From Planctomicrobium sp. (GTDB lineage: Bacteria; Planctomycetota; Planctomycetia; Planctomycetales; Planctomycetaceae), in contig JABJMI010000379.1 of NCBI GenBank assembly GCA_018659505.1, positions 1 to 6,716 of the forward strand: DNA of 6,716 nt, read 5' to 3'. This document shows positions 1-5,645 of this stretch, one piece after another. The position numbers and the translations under genes are program-made. Position 1 is the stretch's first letter. Each line of letters begins with the position of its first letter. The notes under the pieces are model-generated. The model was not told where the DNA came from. It made no database searches and saw only the letters and a list, made by a program, of their open reading frames with translations.

Positions 1-628
1 CCGCATCTGCAGATTCTGAATCTGCTTCACGAATCAAGACATCAATGTTACCGTCATTCTGGGCTGCGCTGAAGACGATGTTCATCGTCTCATCCCAATG
101 CGGCATGCTCTTGAAGCGATCATTCTCAATCGCTGCGATCACATCCTGTGGGACCGTTCCGTCTTCGTGACGCCACCAACCTGCAACTTTAGACGGGTAC
201 TTTGAGGAATCGAAATCATCAGAGAACACGAACCAATGCTGCTCACCAACTTTCAGCGAGTCATGACGCAAAATCATTTCACGCTGAGCAAGTTCTTCCA
301 TGTCTTCAACGGGTCTCAATCCTCCATATTCAACGACTAGATACAGAAATTCGGGAACGAAGCCGCTTTCCTCGATAGGTTCCAGCCATGCTTTGACATG
401 ATGATCTCCATCGGATGGTCTCTCATCGAGTTCTTCGAGCTTGCTGATCTTTGCCAGACACGCACCCGATGCCCTCAGTAATATCTCTTCCGCAGAAGTA
501 TTGCTGGACGCGTGAGGCAAGATCTCAATTGAGTGAGTGTTTTCTTCTCGCCTTTCCCGACACCCAATCTGAATTAGCACACAGAGAAGACTGACGAAGA
601 ATGGTAAGTTTGAGTTCGTGTTTGGCAT
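1..628 (-). CDS. Partial gene for an unrecognised exported, possibly lipid-anchored protein (C-terminus beyond window)
   Basis: This reading frame is open from an ATG at 628 to the left edge, giving 209 codons with no stop. A TGA lies in frame eight codons upstream, so the ATG is the natural start; no Shine-Dalgarno site is visible. Residues 8-21 form a hydrophobic stretch ending in Ile-Gly-Cys (Cys23) and followed by a charged Arg/Glu run, as in a Sec signal with a lipobox. The -3 residue is Gln rather than Leu, so lipid attachment is uncertain. The rest is acidic and soluble-looking, with a Glu-rich stretch around residues 62-70 and a Trp-Trp pair at 151-152. I recognise no domain. It is the last gene on this strand, separated from the glycosyltransferase by 328 bp, so it probably has its own promoter. 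That it is coding is fairly secure: the frame is long and the signal sequence is plausible. Its function is unknown. Confidence 0.72.
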   Translation of the reverse strand, partial: MPNTNSNLPFFVSLLCVLIQIGCRERREENTHSIEILPHASSNTSAEEILLRASGACLAKISKLEELDERPSDGDHHVKAWLEPIEESGFVPEFLYLVVEYGGLRPVEDMEELAQREMILRHDSLKVGEQHWFVFSDDFDSSKYPSKVAGWWRHEDGTVPQDVIAAIENDRFKSMPHWDETMNIVFSAAQNDGNIDVLIREADSESADA

Positions 629-956
629 CGTCGTTGCAAAGGCTCGAGTTCAGAAAGAGATTCAACTGAGACGTTTCGAGATCAAGATGAGTTCCAATTA
701 AACTTGAAATAGCGTCATAGATCATCCGTATGATGCTGTTGAGTTTCCGAAGTTTTTAGCCACAGAGGACGCAGAGAACACAAAGGGAAGTGAAGAAGAA
801 GTGATATACACTGTTCTTCCCTCTGAGTCCTCAGCGATCTGTGTGGCAAAACAAGAATTAAGAGGGGCAACTGATCATTAATTGCTCAACAGAATCACGT
901 CAGACGACTAATGTGATCCTAAATTTCAATGTCAGTCTTTATTCAGTGAACACACG
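629..956. other. Intergenic region, 328 bp, holding an inverted-repeat element
   Basis: This gap lies between the end of the glycosyltransferase gene and the start of the left-edge gene, both on the minus strand. It should therefore hold the 3' end of one transcript and the promoter of the next. The only clear structure is the inverted repeat at 759-847. The remainder (848-956) is AT-rich, with short hairpins such as GCAACT/AATTGC at 867-885 that lack a following T run. I see no convincing promoter or terminator. A 66-codon minus-strand frame across 525-725 is not taken as a gene because it mostly overlaps the better-supported left-edge gene in another frame. Confidence 0.6.
759..847. repeat. 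Imperfect inverted repeat of the CACAGAG/CTCTGTG type
   Basis: Two 32-bp arms, 759-790 and 816-847, are reverse complements at 25 of 32 positions, separated by a 25-bp spacer. The outer ends are GCCACA and TGTGGC, and the inner ends are GGGAAG and CTTCCC. The spacer holds a further small hairpin, AGTG/CACT. The arms are made of repeated CACAGAG/ACGCAGAG-like words. From memory, elements with this word composition are scattered between genes in many environmental bacteria, planctomycetes included; I could not check that here. As RNA the region would fold into a long stem on either strand. It sits just after the glycosyltransferase gene and could shape the 3' end of that transcript, but no T run follows the stem on either strand, so it is not a classic terminator. 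It has no coding capacity and resembles a non-autonomous REP- or MITE-like repeat. Confidence 0.75.
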
Positions 957-2111
957 CTATTGATTCAAAACTGCTTGATAGACTTCGCGAATGCGGGCGG
1001 TCATGGTTTCGTGGCGAAAGATGTCGGTGAACATGGCTCGACCAGTTTCTCCGAGGCGGTTTCTAAGTTGCTCATCTTCAGCGAGTTCGCAAATCGCTTG
1101 GCTGAGTTCAGAAACGGAGTCTCTCGGTAATAAGTAACCCGTTTTACCCGGAAGGATGACTTCTCTGGCTCCTCCGACATCGTAGGAAATCACAGGTTTG
1201 GCAGAAATCAGCCCCTGCGGAAGCACTCGTGCTAATCCTTCCCACTGGCTTGTGTGCGCGACGATGTCCATCGCATGGATCAGGTTTGGAATTTCAGTTG
1301 TCGGGACAAGACCGCTGAAGCGAAAATACTCGGAAAGTCCTGATTCAGCGATCCTGGTTTCGAACTCTTGCCGCAGGAGTCCATCTCCTACGAATAGAAA
1401 CCGGACGTTCGGATTTTTTGAAACAACATCCTTGGCAGCGGTAATTAGGAATTCATGCCCTTTCAAATGAAATAAGCGAGCGATCTTTCCTACTACGACA
1501 TGCTTGTCTTCGAAACCAAATTCATTCCGGACTTCAGCTCTGGCTCGCGGTGGATTTAAAAACGGTTCGACTTCAAAACCACTTTGAATAGTGACGTACT
1601 TATCCATGGAGGAAATCCCCTCTTCCAGATAGGCGTCACGCATCGCATCAGCAACACAGATATACTTCTCTGTCCAACCAGAGACAGCTTTCTCGGCTGC
1701 GACGTATGTTTTGTATGCGAGCTTCGGTTGACCGAAATGAAATGCTGCTCCATGAATGGAGTGGACGACAGGAATCTTAAGTTTTCTCGCAGCATACCGA
1801 CCGAGAATACCGGCTTTCGAACTGTGAGTATGGACTAAATCGGGTTTGATTTCATTGAGTAACGAAACGAGTTTGCGGTAGGCTTGCCACTCATTCAGCG
1901 GACGGATACTACGTTTCATTTCCGGGATAATTTCAAGCCTGAACCCTCCCTGTTGAGCACGCGGGATCAGTGATCCCTCTGGACCTTCAGCCGGACCTGT
2001 AAGCAGAGAGACATCATCGTGAAAAATTGAATGCTGATCTTCAACATTGTGAAGTGTGTTTTCCTGTGCTCCTCCGAGGATCAGACGAGTAATGATGTGA
2101 GTCACTTTCAC
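957..2111 (-). CDS. GT4-family (GT-B fold) glycosyltransferase
   Basis: The 384-residue product is a typical length for a retaining glycosyltransferase of family GT4, which moves a sugar from a nucleotide-sugar donor to a cytoplasmic acceptor. The N-terminal acceptor domain begins with a strand and a Gly-Gly-Ala-Gln loop (13-16) and carries His-Thr-His-Ser-Ser-Lys-Ala-Gly at 94-101. The C-terminal donor domain starts near 205 with Gly-Lys-Ile-Ala-Arg (208-212) and Lys-Gly-His-Glu (217-220), then Val-Gly-Asp-Gly (241-244), Trp-Glu-Gly-Leu (290-293) and Gly-Gly-Ala-Arg-Glu-Val (313-318). In the usual Glu-X7-Glu donor motif the second Glu is Gln299; Glu291 is kept. No signal peptide or membrane segment is seen, so it probably acts at the inner face of the membrane in exopolysaccharide, O-antigen or glycolipid assembly. 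The start is GTG, because no ATG lies between it and an in-frame TAG seven codons upstream. It begins 26 bp after the FHA-STAS gene, so the two are probably co-transcribed. Donor and acceptor cannot be told. Confidence 0.93.
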   Translation of the reverse strand: MKVTHIITRLILGGAQENTLHNVEDQHSIFHDDVSLLTGPAEGPEGSLIPRAQQGGFRLEIIPEMKRSIRPLNEWQAYRKLVSLLNEIKPDLVHTHSSKAGILGRYAARKLKIPVVHSIHGAAFHFGQPKLAYKTYVAAEKAVSGWTEKYICVADAMRDAYLEEGISSMDKYVTIQSGFEVEPFLNPPRARAEVRNEFGFEDKHVVVGKIARLFHLKGHEFLITAAKDVVSKNPNVRFLFVGDGLLRQEFETRIAESGLSEYFRFSGLVPTTEIPNLIHAMDIVAHTSQWEGLARVLPQGLISAKPVISYDVGGAREVILPGKTGYLLPRDSVSELSQAICELAEDEQLRNRLGETGRAMFTDIFRHETMTARIREVYQAVLNQ

Positions 2112-2137
2112 GATGTTTACGCTTGCTTTCTATGCGT

Positions 2138-3262
2138 TCAGTCAATAATCAACACAGCTTGCAAGGCTTCCTCGCGAGTTTGATAATGCGGCCAGATGTT
2201 GAAGAGTTTTGTCATATGCAACATTTCGTACGTCGCAACCGTGCAGGAACTTAATGCTGATTTCCCAGGAACGGAACGGCAAAATGAACAAAGTGATTCT
2301 ACTAGAATATGCCCGACGGTTTCAGACTCGCTAAAGTCAATCACGACATGTTGGACTTCGCGTTTTTTAATGACATCGATCACACGGTTCGCTTCGACGT
2401 GTATATCTTGATAGAAGAATTCTTGTGAATCTCCCTGAGGCAGTATCACGATCGAATCTCCAAAACTCCTCGTGCGAAAAATACGATTGTGCTGAGTTAA
2501 AAATTCAACTTCTCCATCTTCAACGGGTTGATTTACAACTGGTGCAGGCAAAGCGAGATCGGGATAGCGTGCCGTTAACTTATATGGACCGAGTTGCAAC
2601 TCAGTCCCTTCTGAAATCAACATGCAGCTGCATTGCTGACCATTCACCATGAACTCGCCGCGACCAGTCAAATCAACGACCCACAAACCTGACGGTAAAA
2701 GGAGCAATGAACAATGCACACGGGAGATATGTTTGTCCAAGATCGTGATTCGGCAGCGTTCATCTCGTCCGACTAACGTGATCACTCGATTGATTGGCCA
2801 CTTCTTACCTTGAGCAGAGGTATTCAATAATTCCAGTTCGACCTTGGGTAGTAATCCGTATTCCTCGCGCTGCTCATCGCGAGGACGAAAATCGGTGGGT
2901 GGTTTCAGCGTTGGATCATCTGTCCAGAACGAATCACTGAGCTGGAATTCTGCACCCGGAAGTTTCACAAGCTGTTCTGCGGTAAGCCAACCGTTGAAAT
3001 TTTCATTCCCCCAATCTGTTCCCGCAGTGCTGTGCAAATCGATCGCTGCGATTCGAGAACCAATCGCCTGTAGGTAGAGATGCCTCGATGATGCGGCATT
3101 ATGATTAACAACGACATCGCAACTCGGGTGTCGACCGATCACAAGATACGGCTTTGCAAATGTCATCACTTCAGAATCTGTGCCCGACAGATTGGTTTCA
3201 ATTCGCATCGGAGCCGGAACCCCAGCTGCGTATTGCAACATATTCAAGAATTGATCGTCCAT
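2138..3262 (-). CDS. Tandem FHA domains fused to a C-terminal STAS-like domain
   Basis: The 374-residue product has three parts. FHA domain 1 (about 20-105) shows Gly-Arg-His (43-45) and Ser58/His61. FHA domain 2 (about 141-232) shows Val-Gly-Arg-Asp (164-167), Ser-Arg-Val-His (180-183) and Val-Asn-Gly-Gln (206-209). FHA domains normally bind phosphothreonine peptides. Residues about 262-374 fit a STAS domain, the SpoIIAA-like anti-sigma-antagonist fold: a strand ending in Val-Ile-Asp-Phe-Ser (307-311), a helix, then Leu-Phe (353-354) and Glu-Glu-Ala-Leu (364-367) near the end. Both FHA domains lack the usual Asn of the Ser-X-Asn-Gly loop (Ala80 in the first, Gly202 in the second). The STAS phosphorylation loop Asp-Ser-Ser-Gly is replaced by Gly-His-Ile-Leu (317-320). 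There is no signal peptide or membrane segment, so it should be cytoplasmic. The ATG at 3262 has no Shine-Dalgarno site, but the first FHA strands begin soon after it. It is the first gene of a probable pair with the glycosyltransferase. A role as scaffold or regulator of surface-glycan synthesis is inference. Confidence 0.88.
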   Translation of the reverse strand: MDDQFLNMLQYAAGVPAPMRIETNLSGTDSEVMTFAKPYLVIGRHPSCDVVVNHNAASSRHLYLQAIGSRIAAIDLHSTAGTDWGNENFNGWLTAEQLVKLPGAEFQLSDSFWTDDPTLKPPTDFRPRDEQREEYGLLPKVELELLNTSAQGKKWPINRVITLVGRDERCRITILDKHISRVHCSLLLLPSGLWVVDLTGRGEFMVNGQQCSCMLISEGTELQLGPYKLTARYPDLALPAPVVNQPVEDGEVEFLTQHNRIFRTRSFGDSIVILPQGDSQEFFYQDIHVEANRVIDVIKKREVQHVVIDFSESETVGHILVESLCSFCRSVPGKSALSSCTVATYEMLHMTKLFNIWPHYQTREEALQAVLIID

Positions 3263-3291
3263 TATCGGTGATAATTTTTGTTTTGTTTCAT
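3262..3291 (-). CDS. Possible nine-residue leader ORF overlapping the FHA-STAS start
   Basis: An ATG at 3291 opens a frame of nine codons (Met-Lys-Gln-Asn-Lys-Asn-Tyr-His-Arg) whose TAA stop overlaps the ATG of the FHA-STAS gene as TAATG. Such overlaps let a terminating ribosome restart on the next gene, which could matter here because the main gene has no visible Shine-Dalgarno site. The leader has none either. A frame this short is expected by chance in AT-rich DNA, so this is only a candidate. Confidence 0.22.
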   Translation of the reverse strand: MKQNKNYHR

Positions 3292-3483
3292 GGCTCGTAC
3301 CCGCAATGAAACAAAGATAGTGTGAAGGGATGGCTGTGAAGTGTTGGGGAATTCAGCCGAACAGGTCGACCCACCTGAGTGACGACACTTTGTCAAAACT
3401 TATTTCCTAGAAAAGTAAATTACACGACTGGGCATCAACGGGGTGAACTTCAAATAAGGTATTGAATTTACAATAATGTACTT

Positions 3484-3525
3484 GTTGAACTTCTACTTTC
3501 AATTTCTTCATTTCAACTTCTACTT
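3484..3525. repeat. Short degenerate tandem repeat, about three units of 13-14 bp
   Basis: Three adjoining copies of a word close to TTCAACTTCTACT are seen, near 3484-3497, 3498-3510 and 3511-3525. The first and third share AACTTCTACTT exactly (3488-3498 and 3515-3525, 27 bp apart), and the middle one has drifted. The strand is strongly pyrimidine-rich, and an eight-T run follows at 3538-3545. It could be a protein-binding array upstream of the FHA-STAS gene or simple-sequence drift; nothing here decides between them. Confidence 0.4.
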
Positions 3526-3735
3526 ATCTTCGCAGGATTTTTTTTCCTCGTCAACTTTCAGATGACATTCCTTCCATTTTGACAACCATTATTAGCACAC
3601 GTGTCGTCACAGAGCATGCGGATAAGAAGAAGCCCGAATTTCCAGCGACTCTCCGCGTTCACAAAAATCAGTTCGCAAAACCACCATCATTCATTTTCTT
3701 CCATACTTTCTCTGTTTGGCTCTTAGGACACTGAT

Positions 3736-3788
3736 GTGGCTAAATCAAGAAGAAAGAAATATTCCAAGAAGGCACTGAGGTCACGGAG
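3736..3788. repeat. Possible decayed fragments of the CACAGAG-type repeat
   Basis: TGTGGCTAAA at 3735-3744 is the exact reverse complement of the left outer end and flank of the element at 759-847. At 3771-3788 a stretch matches the start of that element's left arm at 13 of 18 positions. The two pieces lie in the opposite order to the intact element, so this may be two adjoining decayed copies or coincidence. Confidence 0.28.
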
Positions 3789-3936
3789 CAATATGAAACC
3801 GAAGCATTGTTATTGTTAGAGTATTTCCAATGCTTCTCTTGTCCGCGAAGTACGTTTTCACAAGTCAATACGCTCTCGCCACGAGACAGAACCGTTAAGA
3901 CCCATTTTTAAAATGTTCTAGGAACTCGACAGGCCG

Positions 3937-5484
3937 TTATTTCAGCCATTTTTTTTGTGTTTCCGGAACACGGTCGTATCTTAACTCTCCACCAATGAGA
4001 CGCATGAGTGGGGATCGTTGCCCCTTCTTGGAGGCTCGAAAAAGGTAATCGTTTTGAGGAGCTTCGAACTCTGGAACCTGTTTTTCCATCTTACGAAACT
4101 CGCCAAGAAGTTTTTGCACGATCTCTGGATTCTGATCTGCGACGTTCTTCTGTTCCGCTCGATCTTCGTCCAAGTCGAACAACATCATTGCTTGTGGGGA
4201 ATCACCAGTTGTGACACCGGGATGTGCAGTGGGAGGAGCCTGTTCGAAAGGTGCAAGTAGAATCACTCCATCGGGACCACGTGGGTCGACATAGTCCGCA
4301 AGCTCTTCGGGACTTAAGTTACTAAAACGCATGGGACCAGGATTGCGGACATGGAGTTTCCATTTCCCCATCCGGATCGTTGAGAGGTTCAGTCCTTGCA
4401 TCCCGAAAATCGCTTCGTGAGGACTTTGGACACTGGAGTCTTGTAGTAGAGGAAGAATGTTTTTCCCATCTATGATGCGACCTTCTGGAGGTTGTACATG
4501 AGTGATCGCTGCGATTGTTGGCAAAACGTCAATTGACGCAACCGGTGAGTCATTCTGCACACCCGCCGGAATGGTTCCCGGCATACGTGCAATGAATGGG
4601 ACACGTAAGCCTCCTTCCCAAGTCTTGGCTTTCATGCCTCGTAAGCCGCCCGTTGATCCTCCGTACCAGGGACCGTTGTCTGATGTGAAAATCACGAGCG
4701 TCCGCTCATCGATCTTCAGCTCCTTTAAAGAATCAAGGAGTCGTCCCACATCGGCGTCGAGTTCAGCAATGACATCTGCGTAGAGATCGTTTCTGGTTTC
4801 CGGAGTATAGAAATCCTCAGAGGCTGCTAACGGTTTATGCGGCATTGCATGTGGCAGATATAAAAAGAAAGGTTCATCCCGATTGTCCTTGATGAAGTCT
4901 ATCGCTTTGTCCGTGTAGCGTTTCGTCAGAGTCGCCTGCACGACTGGGTATTCGACGACAGTCTCGTTGTGGACTAATTGGACTGGAAACATATCGTTCG
5001 AATAAAGAATCCCCAGGTACTCATCGAAGCCTTGTTTGCGGGGTAGCCATTCTGCTTGATGACCGAGATGCCATTTTCCATAGGCTGCGGTGGCGTAGTC
5101 TTTCACTTTGAGCATTTCCGCAATCGTGATTTCCGATTGCGGGAGACCAAAGTTATTTATTCCAGCATCAGGAGCAGGATTACGCACTACGGAATGACGA
5201 AACGGATACCGTCCAGTAAGAATTGTCCCACGTGAAGGGGCACAGTAAGGGGTTGGAACATAGAAACTGGTGAGCTTCGCTCCCTCGGCTGCCATGCGAT
5301 CTAGATTCGGTGTTTTGAAAGGAGACTGCTCCGAGAAACAGGCGACGTCGCCGTAACCTAAGTCGTCGGCAAAAATCAGTATGACATTCGGCGGAGGATT
5401 CTCAACCTTAGCATCTGCACCAATTGCGAAAGTTTGCCCACAGAGAATGAGTCCATAAACAACAAAACATGAAGAATACTTCAT
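3937..5484 (-). CDS. Secreted arylsulfatase-type sulfatase (formylglycine-dependent, S1 family)
   Basis: The 515-residue product should hydrolyse sulfate esters outside the cytoplasm. Counting from the ATG at 5484, residues 1-24 form a Sec signal peptide: Lys2, a hydrophobic core, then Ala-Ile-Gly-Ala. The sulfatase fold begins with Asn-Val-Ile-Leu-Ile-Phe-Ala-Asp-Asp (33-41), where the two Asp bind calcium. The signature Cys-Ala-Pro-Ser-Arg (81-85) supplies Cys81, which a formylglycine-generating enzyme must convert. Further expected active-site residues are Lys137 and His139 in the Gly-Lys-Trp-His motif, His212 or His216, the metal ligands in Ser-Asp-Asn-Gly (268-271) and a Lys at 285 or 287 before Trp-Glu-Gly-Gly (289-292). 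All key residues seem intact and the length is normal. The frame could start 38 codons earlier (5598), but that would place the signal sequence internally and run through the gltD terminator, so the 5484 start is preferred. The natural substrate, perhaps an algal sulfated polysaccharide, cannot be read from sequence. It stands alone, with no carbohydrate gene beside it. Confidence 0.95.
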   Translation of the reverse strand: MKYSSCFVVYGLILCGQTFAIGADAKVENPPPNVILIFADDLGYGDVACFSEQSPFKTPNLDRMAAEGAKLTSFYVPTPYCAPSRGTILTGRYPFRHSVVRNPAPDAGINNFGLPQSEITIAEMLKVKDYATAAYGKWHLGHQAEWLPRKQGFDEYLGILYSNDMFPVQLVHNETVVEYPVVQATLTKRYTDKAIDFIKDNRDEPFFLYLPHAMPHKPLAASEDFYTPETRNDLYADVIAELDADVGRLLDSLKELKIDERTLVIFTSDNGPWYGGSTGGLRGMKAKTWEGGLRVPFIARMPGTIPAGVQNDSPVASIDVLPTIAAITHVQPPEGRIIDGKNILPLLQDSSVQSPHEAIFGMQGLNLSTIRMGKWKLHVRNPGPMRFSNLSPEELADYVDPRGPDGVILLAPFEQAPPTAHPGVTTGDSPQAMMLFDLDEDRAEQKNVADQNPEIVQKLLGEFRKMEKQVPEFEAPQNDYLFRASKKGQRSPLMRLIGGELRYDRVPETQKKWLK

Positions 5485-5579
5485 TTCAAAACGATTCCCG
5501 TCAGAAGCAGAAAGCAGAAGATGAGAAAACGATGCTATAAAGTTTTTGGACCCATCGAAAGTGTTGCGACTAAGTCCAC

Positions 5580-5609
5580 AAAAAATGCCCCCGGTCATTG
5601 ATCGGGGGC
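5580..5609 (-). terminator. Rho-independent terminator of gltD
   Basis: On the minus strand a perfect 7-bp GC stem, GCCCCCG with CGGGGGC (5609-5603 and 5593-5587), closes a nine-base loop. One base later comes a run of six T (5585-5580). The stem can extend inward by a few pairs past one mismatch. It starts about 36 bp after the gltD stop, which is the right place. On the plus strand no T run follows, so it works in one direction only. It lies upstream of the preferred sulfatase start, which implies a separate sulfatase promoter. Confidence 0.88.
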
Positions 5610-5645
5610 TAAGTGATCGAACATTAAGAATGATGCGATGAATGC

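Larger units (their letters stand above)
3263..3936. other. Intergenic region of 674 bp with no convincing gene
   Basis: This long AT-rich gap separates the end of the sulfatase gene from the start of the FHA-STAS gene, both on the minus strand. The promoter of the FHA-STAS/glycosyltransferase unit should lie within it. A minus-strand TTGACA at 3391-3396 matches a -35 box, but the bases about 17 further on (TGGGTC) are a poor -10, so I do not call a promoter. The longest start-to-stop frame I found by eye on the plus strand is 36 codons (3616-3726) and looks like chance. A degenerate tandem repeat lies at 3484-3525 and repeat-like fragments at 3736-3788. No T-tailed hairpin follows the sulfatase stop at 3937. 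A small RNA cannot be excluded. Confidence 0.6.

Noticed and set aside
525..725. Minus-strand 66-codon ORF
   Set aside because: About half of it overlaps the start of the left-edge gene in another frame. That gene has a longer open frame and a signal sequence, whereas this one shows no recognisable feature.
867..885. GCAACT/AATTGC hairpin as a terminator of the glycosyltransferase gene
   Set aside because: The stem is short with a G-T pair, and only scattered T bases follow on the minus strand.
1198..1838. Plus- and minus-strand ORFs of 79-90 codons inside the glycosyltransferase gene
   Set aside because: They lie wholly within a gene whose protein has clear GT4 motifs, and their products show no domain.
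3391..3396. Minus-strand TTGACA as a -35 box for the FHA-STAS gene
   Set aside because: The hexamer at the right spacing is TGGGTC, far from a -10 consensus.
3616..3726. Plus-strand 36-codon ORF in the large gap
   Set aside because: No Shine-Dalgarno site, low-complexity His/Ser-rich product, and a length expected by chance.
3874..3886. Perfect TCTCG-CCA-CGAGA hairpin after the sulfatase gene as a terminator
   Set aside because: The stem is only 5 bp and no T run follows on either strand.
4008..4783. Plus-strand ORFs opposite the sulfatase gene
   Set aside because: They are antisense shadows of a well-supported sulfatase and show no motif.
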